Source: Synaphobranchus kaupii (taxonomy: Eukaryota > Chordata > Actinopteri > Anguilliformes > Synaphobranchidae). Taken from it: DNA of 64,000 bases. Within the stretch, counting starts at the first letter, position 1. Each line of letters begins with the position of its first letter. The notes under the pieces are model-generated. The model was not told where the DNA came from, searched no databases, and was given only the letters and a program-made list of their open reading frames with translations. The DNA is taken from contig CM056377.1 in NCBI GenBank assembly GCA_029718625.1, forward strand, positions 100,025,743 to 100,089,742, read 5' to 3'. The position numbers were made by a program, and so were the translations under genes. Below, piece after piece: positions 50,646 through 63,820 of this stretch.

Positions 50646-51225
50646 CAGTGAGCACCATTATTCATTGGACAGTGGCAAATATTTTGTTATTTTGATTCTG
50701 TACTCTAGCACTTTGAGTTTGAAAGGATACAATGCCAATGAGGTTGAAGTGCGGACTGTCAGCTTTAATTTGAGGGTATTTACATCCATGTCGGATGAAT
50801 CGTTTAGAAATTATAGAACCTTTTGTACACCCCCCCCCCCCCCCTTATTTTTTGGCATCAAAAAATATTGAACAGTTTAACATAACGCAGAATAAAGTAA
50901 TCATTTTTAATATTTGGTCGCATATCCTTTGCATGTCATGACTTCCTGATGTCTGTGACCCAACAATATCAAAAGACTCTTGATATCTTATTTTATGGTA
51001 CTCTTACAAGTGATAGCTACTACAACGTCTCTGTAAGTCATCAAGGGTCTGAGGTATCAAACAAGCCTCAAACCATCACTCTGCTGCCAGATATGCAGTA
51101 GATATGGATGGATCAATTTAAGGGTTGTTTCTCCTGACAAATTTAGCCATTGAACTCTATGGAAAAATAAGTCAGGAGAAGAAACCCTTCAAGTTATCCA
51201 TCCATATCTACTGCATATCTACTCG
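50646..51225. mobile_element. Copy C of the palindromic Tc1-derived family (truncated)
   Basis: The left end begins CAGTGAGCACCATTATTCAT after a TA. It then runs in reverse orientation relative to copy A through the same internal landmarks: TCTGTACTCTAGCAC, TCAGCTTTAATTTGAGGGT, a run of 16 C (50830-50845), TATTTGGTCGCATATCCTTT and GCATGTCATGACTTC. It then enters the palindromic section (TAAGTCATCAAGGGTCTGAG near 51029) and stops in its second arm near 51225. The far terminal repeat is missing. Confidence 0.75.
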
Positions 51226-53729
51226 GGGGCTATTAGCTAGCCTACTTGAAAGTCTCAAAGTCATAATTTCATGAACAACAAATTTTCTGCATCATTGGTC
51301 TTGCCTGATCTGCTATTTAACTTTGTCTCTACAAAAATCGAACTATGACACCTATGCTAGCCTACGTGAAACACTTATTTAGCCTATCGCCAAATAAACA
51401 TGGTTCTTGAACTTCAGATCTATGTTTCATCGCCAGGAAATGATAGTGAAATGGGCTAGTTTATTTTTTTAACACGACCATTTAAATTGTGGTTCTGCGA
51501 TCAGTTGTTTAGAGTATCTTGCCATCCAAATGTCGGATAAGCTAACTGTCAGCTCATTTGTAAAACTGGAATGTGACTTGGGCCTATTATGACAAAGAGA
51601 AAAGCACTGATCGACGTCACGTGATTTCGGCTGCAATCGTGATTTCTGACAATAAAATATCTTTTTAAATAGCAGGTTATTGTCGCCTAGTTCAGTGGCC
51701 AACAAATATAACATTTATATTTTTGAAACACGATTGTGTTTGTGGATGTAGTCGATTGGCCTACTTGCCTTTAATATCTGTTATGTGCATATTTGGGTTC
51801 AGAGAAATAGTCAACTAACAATTAATTGTTGTCTTCGTTTTTTCCGCTGTTGATTATATGGTAGCCTAGATATATAACAGGCTGAATAAGAAATGACTAT
51901 TAAAACAAAATTATCAGACATAAATACGATCTAGCCTACCAGCTGTGCACACATTGGTCTGAATAGACTGGCACAGCAAAAACGCTGGGCTTAATCCTAT
52001 AATAATTCCGCGGGTAAATAGTAGCCTAGTTCTGACACGATTCAATTGTGCTGTTATAACCTGTGTTTTCACATGGGCCACTTTGCAAAGAAACAATAAT
52101 GTGAAAATATCCATATCCGCAAGAGCTTAGTGTTCTATTAAGCCTAAGTCACAGCATCAGAGCCAACTATAGGACCAACGGATTTTGTGCATTGCATTTT
52201 CACATGTTTGCATTTTATACAATGCGAAGACATACAAACAACATAGGCTATTATTTGTAGCCTACTTAACTCCCGTTTGAGGAAACTGTCATGCTTCAGT
52301 CTGGTAATGCGGTGTGCTTCAGCCTGCGCTGAAACTGACCCCTGAACTCAATCATCCCCTGCATAGGCTATATCTATAGGCTAATATGACAGCAAATAAC
52401 ATTCAATGTTCTGGGGGTCAATAAATTGGCAGGATTCCCGCCATGAATGTTTTGCTCAGATTACCTAAATATCCCAAATGACTGGAAATGTGCGTTATCA
52501 GAGGATCTTTGGTTGTGTGAAGCCCAGCGATATAACCATGCAGTAGCGTCTGGAGGTATTGGAGTGCGCCAGCAAGGTAGGCTATCACAAGGGACTTCCA
52601 CCCACTCGCCCGTAAGGACCCCATGTAAATTGTCTGCAATCTAATCGGGTTTAGCACGTATGATGAATTCTCCAAACAGTCGCAATTGATTGTTACGTCT
52701 CGGTTTTTTTCACTGTTATCTAATTGTACCGGAATTTTATTGAGGTTTTTTTATTGATCCCTCTTCTAGTTTTCCACCCAACTATTTTAATGAACAATAT
52801 AATGGCCACTCTTGCACTGGTTTTATAATGGGTTTGTTGGTAGGGTAACCTATAAAATAAAAGCAAAATTAAATTTCTAAGTAATCTCAGCACATGGACA
52901 AAACCATGAAAACGTGACGCCTGTTTTCTATTACATTTAGAGATGGATTCCATTTAGCGCGAAAGCATATATAGGCTAGTCTTTATAGACCATCTACAAA
53001 AGTAAAACAATTTTGTATTTCATTGTATTTGTATTTCATTGAATGACATTCATACATTATGACATTTCTAAGGGTTAATACTATATTAAATTCAGATTGG
53101 TTTGATACTTAGATTTTTTTTAATGCATTCACCTGTTGTTTTATTCATTTGGGCCCGTAAGTAGAGCACATTTGACTTTAGTGTAGGTCAATGCAAAACA
53201 CTGGAAATATTGCATATAACTATGAAATGACCACACATTACTCCTTATTAACTATTCAGCTATTGAGAGCATTATAATAGAGACAAGATTTATAGATCGA
53301 AAATGTAATGCATGGAAATCTAAGATCCTTTCAACATTTTCACATTCATGTAGTGTTTGGATATGAACGTACGTTAAAAATGATACTGTCTTTTGAACTA
53401 ATAAAAGTTTTTTTTTTAGTAGCCTTTTCTCCTGCACAAAATCTGTACTTAAATTTGTCTTCAAATTGAACAGTGTAACCTAAAGGCAAATATCTTTTTG
53501 CAGCAACATAAACAAGCACAACCAGTTATATGCAAAGTCTGAAATCATGCAGAAAAACATCAATATTTTACATCTATAAAGATTTCCCTTTAAAGAGGCA
53601 ATCAATGCCCCCTATTCACTGCCTGCTTGTGTCTCTTTTCTGCTTGGTCCTTGTCATTCGCAAACCATTCTCCTCTTTTGAGTCCCACAAAACTTCTGTG
53701 CCCTGTACTTTTACAAATGCCTCCTGGCT

Positions 53730-54260
53730 ATAAATACTAATGAAATCTCTTTGCTTAATTTGATTTTGCTGGTACACTTGCAGTTACGGCTGAACTTTCC
53801 CATGAGAGAAACCGATTGAACATTTTCATGTCCTTATGGAAGGGGGAAAACATTCCACAGAACCTAAGAGATCATTTCCATAATTACCCAATTGGCAGCC
53901 TAATGACCCTCTAGAACAATAAAAAAAGATCTCTTGTTAATTCCATTTCTGTTGCTGACATTCAGGAGATCCCTATCTTACATGTTGAGGTTCACAAGAT
54001 AACAAGTGTACTTTCTTTTTGGCCAAAGAGCGGTCCATTCAGTTAGCCCTAACACATTGCTGCGTGGGAATGAACGGGATCTGGCTGTGCTTTAACATGT
54101 CGCCCTCTACCCAAAATTGGATTATTTATGGGCTTTAGAGATTATAAAGATGGATATTCGAGGCAATCAATTTTCATGTTGCATTTTGAATGGAGAGATC
54201 GAAATGAAGTGCAGAATAATTAAAAAGATCACAAGTCCCCCCTCGCATGTAATTATGATA
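53730..54260. promoter_or_regulatory. Candidate conserved non-coding block
   Basis: A repeat-free stretch with many intact transcription-factor-like words: TTTCCATAATTACCC (53875), CCAATTGG, TCTTGTTAATTCC (53932), ACAATAAA and TGTAATTATGATATC (54247). It stands out from the microsatellite-rich, low-complexity DNA nearby, as developmental enhancers often do. Purely inferential; about 9.7-10.2 kb upstream of foxd3. Confidence 0.25.
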
Positions 54261-57200
54261 TCCCCCCCATTGTGCTGTAGGTCTGCCTTTGATTTCACTG
54301 AGAGCAGTCCCAGCCTAGCCCTCACATCCACACACAATGGCTGTTTTCAGTGTGGGGATGTTTTTAAATAGCTGCGACTGTCAATCTGTCTACTCTTAGA
54401 CATGATTGTGAGCAGCGTGTATTGACGAGGAGAGGCTTAACAGTGTTTCAGAGTTGTAATGTTCTTAACAAGCATGAATATGAAAAAAAATTGATGACAG
54501 GACTTTATAAAAATAATTTTTGTTATCATCAGTGTGTTTGCACATTAGAGTGCGATAAATTGTATGTTTAGTACATGTGGTTTTATTTCAAAATGCTTCA
54601 CAGTTCTTCCAGCTTCTATTTCATAAACTTCATTGGGTTTTACTGAGGTTGTAAATTAGATAAAGTCTTTTCGAACCATATTGTATCTTATGAAAACTGC
54701 TCCATTTGCAAGACAGTGATTTGTTGGAGAACAATGATTGCCCAATCCCAATACATATATTTATTTCAAATAAACCCAGCAAATGTTTATATCAATGCTG
54801 CATCCATATGAGCTACACCTACTTAAAACGATTTAATGAGGTATCCATATCAAATGCTTAATTCATTTTCCAGTTAATCTAAAGGATCTCTGTACATATA
54901 GTTTAAAAAAAGCTTGATCCAAGCTTGATTCAGCCGTTAAACAGAATTTAAACTAGGTGAACGTACTGTATTTCAGCACTCACTCACACAAATCATTATG
55001 GCAAAGATTTATGTAAGAATAATTATTACATAATCCAAATAAAATGTTATGCTCTGGTCAGTTAGATGCCATTTAATCACTATTTTTATGTAAACATCAA
55101 ATTACAGTTGCAATTGATGTGTACTTTCTACCTGTTTAAGCATTCATTTTATTGTTGTCATTGTGCAATATTTATATAGCGATATTTATACAGTTGAAAT
55201 ACACGTGACATTAACAATAACGTTGAGAGCAAAAGCACATTATTATAACCTGAAAAGTCAATCATTTTGTTATAATTTCATGTTAACATTGAAAACAATT
55301 ATTTATTTAAAATTGTTATTCAGTTAAATTAAATATAAATATATTTGGAGTTTTTGTTTACACTTTATTTCAGAGAAGGTTTCTTTTATGTAAACTAATT
55401 CCGTTAATCCTGGCTTAAATGCGAAAATCACAAAGTTGTTCCTTAAGTCATTTTTGGGCCGTGACTTTGTTTTATTCATTCCACTTCATTCAGATATCAG
55501 AATCATTACGCCATTAAGGGCTGTTGTGCATGTTTACACACACGGTTTGGTTTGTGAGACACTGGTCTCTGCTACTTGATTGGTGAGGTCTCTGCCTGTG
55601 GCTTTTCCATAAATCAGCTCATTACCAAGCAACCTCTCTCTCTCTCTCTCTCCCTCTCTCTCTCTCTCCCTCTCTCTCTTTCTCACTCTGTCGCTCTCTC
55701 TGCCTTGTACAAGTCTTTATCAATAATATGAAAGTAATATCTGAATTTATATTTACAGTTATCCCACACCCCACAGGGAAAACAGAAGTTTGAAAAAGTG
55801 AACTACTATCTGTCACCTGTTGGTTGAAAAGGGTAGTGCAGAAGAATCTATCTCCAAGTACCATATTTCCCACTTTGAAAGGATTCATTCTTTAGCTGAA
55901 TCAATACAGGTAAAAATAACTGTTGATTTGATCATAGTTAACTTTTAAGCTTGCATATTTCAGATGGACAATGGTTTATCTTTTTCTGTCTGTCTGTCTC
56001 TGTCTAAATTAGGTGTTAAACATTGTGAATGGCCATAAATAGCAGTTGATTGTTGTTCATCACCGTGAGCATGCTCCTTTTTTTGAGTGGCCATCTGCTA
56101 ACTGCAGGGACTTGTGGGGAATCAGGTTATTTGTATTATTTAAACACATAGTAAAATCATCAAAGTGCTGCGGCAAATTGTAATTTGGCAACTCAGACCC
56201 GGCCTTGTAATGTCGCGGCACCCAAGAGCGAACCAAAGGACTCGCTAAGCAGCTAATAGGACCATGTGACTGAACTTGAGAGCGTAGAACAGAAAATGCA
56301 ATTATCATGTTAAAATTCTGCATGAAAACAATCTATACTAGAAATTAGGAGTATTCCTGTCAGATGACTTGCATTAGTGTAATTTCATTTGGAACAACCA
56401 TTCTCTTCTTTGAGTGTTATTAAATGTTTACAAAGTGCTTAATGTGCTAAATGTAATCTGCAATTCCACTGGTAATTGTGTGCCAGCGTCAGCACCCAGG
56501 ATTCGGCTTGGGGCCTTGATGTTACAGAGGGGCCTACTGAAGGATAGAGGTATATAATACTAAATAAATGTTAGCTTTAGTGAAGGCATTCCTTGCCTCG
56601 GTACTTTTCACTGCTTGTTTTTTGTGTTTCAGGGTCGCCTTACTCCGTGTCATCTGTTTGCATGGAATAGAGAAATCTCTTGTTTTGATCGGATGAAGAT
56701 TGGATGACAAGCCTGTGGAATCCTGTGTTCATGCAAGATGGCTGTAGGGTGGGGGAAAAAGTAAACTGGTCTGAAGTCAGTGTATGTTGCTGGCAAGAGC
56801 TGTTACACGTTACACATGCCGATAGTTCCAGATTAGCGGCTGTTTCAAAGCTGGGGGTAGTCATCGACACTGCAGGTGTATGAGGAGTATGTTGCGTCAA
56901 TTCACATTATGTCCAATAGGGGTTTAGGCTTGTGGTTCCCTGCCTCCTGCTGGAGACCTTCAGCTTTCAGTGCACACAAAGATACAATTCTTCCTTGGGT
57001 TGCTCCTCTTCATTATTTTGCCTAAGGACATCAGCCCTTCAACCCCTGCATTGTCTGTGGAGACCACATATTAAATTGTCTATGCATAAGCTGTTTCATT
57101 GAGTGGTTGTCTGAATTCCTTACTGGGTCATTCATCTGTATACATCAGATGGACACACATTTGACACAAAGAAAGCCAATGAAAGAATGTTGAGGAAGTA

Positions 57201-60200
57201 CCATACATTTTTTAAAGTTTTGTACAACATGCAGTTCCTTCCAACCCATAAAGACCATGGAAGACATCTCGGGGCAACTATAAACATGTTGCACTGCACA
57301 GATTCATAAATCCTTCTGGCAACAGTAATGCATTGCCTTCACCACACTGGGTAGTGAGTGGTTTATTTTGAAATCAAAGAGATATATGTAGATGCGTATA
57401 CTTAAATTATTCAGCAAAGAAGAAAGATGATGTTTGTGCTTTACACATGGGAGAGTTAGGTCCAAACCAGAACAGACAACAATTATATATTCCATTTCAT
57501 GCGGCAACTGAGGAAGTTAAGTTGGTCATGACTTCTGCTGCTCATGAGGGGTTGATAACTGAAAGGATATTTCATGATGTGAAACTGACTCCCACAGGAA
57601 ATATACTCACACTACACTGTTCTGATGCAATTTCACGCACAAAATTTGTATAAGGATGTACAACACCATCATGTGGCAGAGATAGGTTGTAAATCACAGC
57701 ACAGTTCCAATATGCCAGTATCCAATTTCTTCTGTTAATGACGATAAACATGTTTAATAGGTATTCATAATTTTCCATACAAAATACAGAGTCCTGTAAT
57801 GCCTTTATAACATTGACAAACAATGTCGCCGCTCGGCTAGGCCAGTGAGTGCTTTTATCAGGACTGAAGCTGCACAGCTGCTCTGATTCAGGAAATCCCA
57901 CCAAAGATCATTTACTGGAGAATTTCACAGCTATGAGGCCATGATCTCCAATATTCTCCTCACTCCCACTGTCCACATGCAGCTACTCCATAGAAATGAA
58001 TTCCTATGACCATCCAATGTCCTTGGATCCAAGCCTCAGCTCCTTTAGTTCCATAGTTGCAATAGGTAGCGGAAGAGATATAGCCTGAAGAGTCACATTT
58101 CTGCAGCCATTTTACTTTCACAATTGACTTTTGTTCTTTTGACACAACCCTTATTTTTAAAAAATTGCTGTTCACAATGTATAACCCAGGTATAGATATG
58201 GACTTTTGAACAGGTAAAGTGAAGTACTGTGGGGTTTACTCAAGGTTTGCAGTACAGCAGAAGTGTCTTACGCCTGAATTGAACCTAATTTACTGATATC
58301 CAGTCATCCTGCTGCTCCATATGCGCCATACGTTTCATCAGATTGGCAGTAGCCTTAATGAATTAACTGAATTGAATGGCAAGATTTATCATTAAGAGGA
58401 CATTTTCCAATATGACCTTTTGCAACTAAAAACAACTCTACTTGCATTTGTATCCTCAGAATTATATCTCCTCAGCGTTGGAGTATACATTGAAACCCCA
58501 GAGGATACTTTTGTATAAAACAGTGTAACAGACATTCATGTCCTTAATAACAAGTGCATGAAGAGTGTTTAATTATTTATTAATTTAGCATAAAATATCT
58601 CTAAGCTACCTCTCCTAAAAGGTTAATTTGAACCCTTTTCACTTGACCATTCAGTGTTCAGCTCTCTTCCTTGGGCCCTGGGTAAATCCCAACATTGCAA
58701 GGGTGAAGTTCTTGGCATGCAATGACAGATGGGATAGCTTACTGCATTTAGCACATTACGCACTTTGTAAACATTTGATAACTTTCAAACGAAGGAGTCG
58801 ACTGTTTCAAATTACATTTTCAAAATGTACGTCATCTGATGGGCATAACCCTAATATTAAGAATAGATGGTTTTTCAAGCATAATTTTGATTAAAAAATA
58901 CACTGGCACCTACTACAATACACTGGAAAGATCTTCAAATAACAGGTTTTTGTTGCATTATTAATGATTTTTGATAACATTTGTACTCCATTACTGAATT
59001 CCGTAAAAAGAAATTTCCAGAAAAAGAAATCAAATTCAGGGTAATCTATTAGGCGAAGGACAGATGTTGCTCACATGAAGCACTGACATCATCACTGGTT
59101 TGAGGTCTGAGGGAGGAACAGGACAAGAATAGTTGACTCCTATAAACATCAGAGCATAAAAGTATGGACAAGAGGGTAGATACAGCAAAGAGAAAAAAAG
59201 CTGACAAGTGTACGTATGTAGGATATTTATACTGGTATTAACTGGTGCATATAGTTTAGGAGTATTTGTGTAGGATCCTCTTTGAACACTTTTACTCTAA
59301 TGATTGCCTTTACCACCCACTATGATGCCTTTATTATATATAACTGTAACTCTGGCCAAGTAACTTTAACTTAGTTCTACTGTTGTGCAAACAGAGGCTT
59401 ATTCAGTGAAATTGCAGTAGACTATAAGCAACTATTAATTCATTAATTTGTTCATTAATGTCCTTTAATAGTGAATTATAAGATGCTTCAAGTTATAACT
59501 TTTTTTACTAAGGCTGCAGTGATTATTACAAGTCAGTTACATCTTTAATCAGGATTTCTGTGATTTAGGGCAAACTATGTTGTCCACAATTTTTTTGTGA
59601 CAAAATCATGATGAATATTCAATTATATGGCGAAGGTTAAATTATATTAAATATACCATGTTCCACTATGAATGAATGAATACATATATGCACTCAAGTG
59701 TGGCATAGAAAACAGGCTTAATAATGTTTCCGTATGTAAACTGTGTGCAAATACATCCTCAGCTTTCAGTTTCATTCTTTTCAGTTGAATATAATGAGGA
59801 GTCTCCTATTGACTAAGGTAATACAAACAGAAGGCTATAATCTATTGAATAGTCAAACAAATGTAAAAAAGTATAGTGCCTTCCTCCTGTGGATTAAATA
59901 TAATTTCTAACCAATATTGGGGTATAGTTAAACTGGGGTCGCATTCATGATGGCGGGTAGACAATTAATCTTTATGAATGCATAATCTTTACGAATACAT
60001 AATTTCCCTAATGCACAAGGAAAGGTGTGTTGGGAGCAGAGAGGATTTTTGGAAACGATGTTTGGAGAGGATGTTTGTCCACAATTGAGCATCCTCACAG
60101 CACTCCCCCATAAACCTCCACTGTCACTCCTCGCCCTAACTGTTGCTGAGGGGAAACCCAGCGCACAGCTCCAGTGTTTAAACGTACTCTTGCTATGAGC

Positions 60201-61000
60201 AGTGTCTTCAGCCTGGCATCTGTCTCACTCTCCCACAGCACTTCGGTTTGTCATTCCCATCTTTGAGGAGAGAGGGGCTCTTCCACCTGCTCGGAGATGT
60301 CCGTGTCTCCAGCTCCACGGCCGCTGGTGAAAGTCGTGTATTCCAGTGTAATCTCTCCAGTGTATTCTAAGCACCTTACTCACAGTTCACATGAGACTGA
60401 CTCCATCTCTGGTGTCACATTAAAATTAGGATGACATACGCCAGTGACAGAGTCCAGTCATAACGCCGAGGCCACAATGTGCGGCTCGTGTCCCGGGCTG
60501 TGACTGTGCTGCTGTGGTCAGCCATGAAAGCATTGAAATTAATCTGATCTCATTCCTCACCACTAACTGGAGCAATTGTAACGAGATCTGAAGAGCAAAT
60601 AAATATTAACCACCGAATATAAATGGCACTTTTGAATTTGTTGTCATGTTTTCTGTCATGGTGCTTTGTCATAGGTCACCAGACCAAAAACAAAAAAAAT
60701 TACGAAACAAGCAGTTTTGGAATCATCTGCTTTCTCGCCTTGCATTCTATAGCCTAGCCTTGATCAGATCAATGAGTCATCAAAAGTCAACGAGTCCTCA
60801 AAAGTCTGCTTCAAGATCATGTGAACAGAAGCATGATAATACGTGAATGCATGTTTGAATGATGTCATTTTCAGTAAGTGAGCACAACTGATTGTAAATG
60901 GATAAACATACAGTAGTTACAATCAAGAACTGAAGCCATCTGTACATAAGAGATAAAGCATGAACCATCATCAATAAACTTTTATTAAAGCTTATTGCTG
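54261..61000. other. Distal foxd3 flank, no gene seen
   Basis: No coding exon recognised on either strand. A (CT)n array lies near 55.6 kb. Open frames such as those near 56.1, 57.6 and 58.6 kb lack domain features and splice context. The sequence at 60.45-60.62 kb (ATTGAAATTAATCTGATCTC and following) is repeat-free and could be regulatory, but I see no decisive sign. Confidence 0.5.
55633..55701. repeat. (CT)n microsatellite, imperfect
   Basis: About 70 bases of CT repeats with scattered C and T interruptions. Confidence 0.92.
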
Positions 61001-61169
61001 TAATATTGCAGTACTCATAAACCTCAAAAGAGTAATAATTGCATGGATTAAGGACGTGTTACTCCCTGTGTTCTCCTGACCGTTCACAGGTAATCCTTAT
61101 TGTTCTCCTTTACCTCTCAACACACCTGTCATCTCTGCCACGCTGCGCTGCTTTTCAGGTTCAGAGCTC

Positions 61170-61470
61170 TTGCCTTGTGGGGCTCCAAACAAGTCCACGC
61201 CTGACGTATCGTTGCACTACGACATGCAACAAAACAAAACAACGAGCACGCGGCTTCGTCTGCTCCTGTCAAATGCTCCGCCACCGGGGCCGCCGGAGCG
61301 TGGCGGCGCTCCTCATCACGGCGAGCCGAGGCCGGTCAGAGCGCCCGGCGATACGCGCGCCTGTCACGGAGCGAGCGGCCAGGGATACGTTAGGAGCGGA
61401 CCGGGTACCCGCAGAGCGGGCAATCAGCGTTGAGTTGTGTAGCGCGTGGGGACTCTTTGCGGTGAGTTGT
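61170..61470 (+). promoter_or_regulatory. Isolated CpG-rich block, possible promoter or first exon
   Basis: Dense CpG sequence (for example GCCGCCGGAGCGTGGCGGCG at about 61288) in an otherwise AT-rich gene desert. A plus-strand donor-like GCG|GTGAGT lies at about 61458-61466, and a short ATG frame (MDDCRGDEALVDMPE) starts at 61563 and runs to a GTTTGC donor-like site. A 169-codon open frame covers 61039-61548 but has no recognisable domain; its openness may just reflect GC content. It could be the start of a non-coding RNA or an enhancer. Confidence 0.35.
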
Positions 61471-63600
61471 TTCTCTTTCCTGGCTTCGTCATTTGTTTCC
61501 GTTGGTGAAGGTCTTTCTTTTTTCCAGTCCCAGACAGGGCTAGATTAAGAGGTGCATGTAGGATGGATGACTGCCGGGGGGATGAGGCATTGGTGGACAT
61601 GCCTGAGGTTTGCAAAATTTTATATATACTGTATATATGTGTGTGTGTGTATGTGTGTTGCAACATTTCAAACAGATGAATCGAGCAGTTAAATATATAA
61701 AAATAACTGTTATTTACTTTTGGTGAACGTTTGCTTGTGTCTCCTATGGCATCTCTTTCTCACCCCAAACCACCCCAACCTCATTTAGACACGGGCCGCC
61801 GCATTGCAATGTCAGCGTGCTGACTTTTCCACGATTGAACCAAAACTCGAAATGTGTTTTTTGATTTGAGTTTAGGTGCTCTGTTTGAGCGAGCCTGCCT
61901 TTGATTCTGCTGGAAGTTTCCCTTTTGAAGTCTACGCGAGAACACGATGGTATACTCATTAAGCAACGACCAGCGAGGAGTTAACGCTCTTTTCACACTT
62001 TGTTGTGAATTCCTGGTTATAGGCCTACAATGTGGTGAGAGGATTCTGTTTACTTCATCAAACCCTCTTGGTCAGTGGGCTTTATTATGGGTCCCCTTTA
62101 GAAAAAAGAGAGTACAGTGTTTTGTATGGGCAAAACAGGGGAGGGCATTCATTGGATTTTTTCATCCACAATAGCTCTCCTACAATTTTATAAAAAGAAA
62201 AAGAGGTGCTCTCTTGACCTTCATTTTGGTCATAGTCAGACCTACCTCAATTAAAAATAGAAAATGGATATTTTATTTCAATAACACAGGGATTATAGTG
62301 TTAGTATAGTACACAAAGATCCCCTATGAAAATTACCCTATGAATCCACAAGTTAAAAAGCAAATTTGAAATATAGCTTACATTAGTCCTTGTTGCCTAA
62401 AACATGCTCCATATTCTCTGTGATGGTTTTATAAGTGGAAAATTACAAGCAAATGGTCTGCAAATATATATACGTGTCAAACTACGAAATGGGATTGGGA
62501 TTTGTGTCTGTGGGATTGGGGTTGTAGGAGTTCAGGTGTGACATCAGGGAGTCACACACACAAAAAATGGTGTACGTTTAACACCCTGGGGTATTTATGC
62601 GTTATATGAGTATGTGGTCTCATATAAACACCCGGGGGTGTTAAATGTACACCAGCAGTGTTAAATTTACGCAGACACTTTTGCTGCACAATGGATTTAA
62701 TTTGGGCCAGTTGATGGTAAAAGTGAAGGTCAATGGCAAGATTATCACAGGTAGCTTGATATCAAATTATAGACATTAGTGCCCTTCTCTCAATGGGAGT
62801 AGCGCTTATCACAAAGGAGGTGCTGTATGAGCAGGATTTAGAATGATGTCGGCATTTCCGAGCCCCATCAGTGGGCAAAGCAAGCAAAGCAGTCTTTTGC
62901 TTGAGGATTTAGTTCTGAACTCGTTCAATCTTTTGACTCAACCTCGCTAGCCTGACTGTGGACGTACAACTAAGGGTTTCCTGTGCTTTCTCGTCTGTTA
63001 GATTTAGATATACCGAGCCTAATTTCACAATAAGCAAAATGTGCTCTCTTTTCAACAGAGGGAAGCCATTTATGCATGTCACATTAGGAATTTTAGCTAC
63101 TTAAATCTGCTTAGAAATTCATTGGCAGTATTAAACTTTCTATTTTGTGAATGGCCAGTGGACTTATGATTAGGCTGTAACAAATTCTGTCAATATAAAT
63201 GTTTTAAAAATCAGGTGTGGGCACGGTTTCTAATGAATGAATAAAATGCACAAATAACTCCCAGAACAGCCCAACAACATCCTCCTCTTCTTCTTTTGTC
63301 CAGTGTCTGTTTTGTGTTTTGCCAGAAACAGCTGCTCGAACTTTACATTGTTAAATGATACAAATTTAATTGGCTTCTGGCAGTCTTTCCCTAGCTTGAC
63401 TCATAAAACCCTCACTCAACTCATGAGGCACTCAGCGTTGACAGTGTTGAACCAGAAAAAAATCTGACTTGTCAGGAATTAAAATGTGGATTTTACGATT
63501 TTTTTTATCATAGCTGCATGCGATACTCCATTAAGATGATGCCCAATGTCAGCATGCAATGAGTTTTCACAATAGTTTACAGCAAACTGCATAGTAAATG
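61471..63600. other. Distal flank, no gene seen
   Basis: AT-rich, with a short imperfect (GT)n near 61640 and a hairpin at 62567-62655. No recognisable coding sequence. Confidence 0.5.
62567..62655. repeat. Hairpin-forming short inverted repeat
   Basis: GGTGTACGTTTAACACCC on the left pairs with GGGTGTTAAATGTACACC on the right, with a loop of about 50 bases that itself contains TTTATGCG/CATATAAA. MITE-like and non-coding. A further TGTTAAATTTACGC follows on the right. Confidence 0.65.
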
Positions 63601-63608
63601 TATGATGA

Positions 63609-63820
63609 CTACACTCTCAGAAATAAAGGTACACTGGAGGTAAATTAAAATAATGGTCTATTTAGGTACTAATAAGTACCTTTTCAAGCAAAAAAGGTAC
63701 AAATTAATTATGTATTGCCAGCTAGGGGTACAATTTTATGTACCTATAGGGTACCACCGCAGTGACAAGCATTTGTACCTTTTTAGTATACTTTTCATAC
63801 TTTTTTTCCTGAGGGTGTAG
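63609..63820. mobile_element. MITE with CTACACTCTCAG termini
   Basis: CTACACTCTCAGAAATAAAG at the left mirrors the reverse of TTTTTTTCCTGAGGGTGTAG at the right. GGTAC words recur inside in both orientations (AAGGTAC, GTACCTTTTT). This layout matches a short repeat very common in fish genomes. Length 212 bases, no coding capacity. Confidence 0.75.

Larger units (their letters stand above)
48581..53700. other. foxd3 5' flank, repeats only
   Basis: No recognisable gene. It contains a (TG)n array, copy C of the palindromic Tc1-derived family, and AT-rich DNA with frequent GTAGGCTA and TAGGCCTA words. An overlapping CRE/E-box sequence GACGTCACGTGA lies at 51613-51624. Confidence 0.5.

Noticed and set aside
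61039..61548. 169-codon open frame as a protein gene
   Set aside because: No domain, signal or family resemblance; openness can follow from GC-rich DNA. Kept only as part of a CpG-rich candidate promoter.
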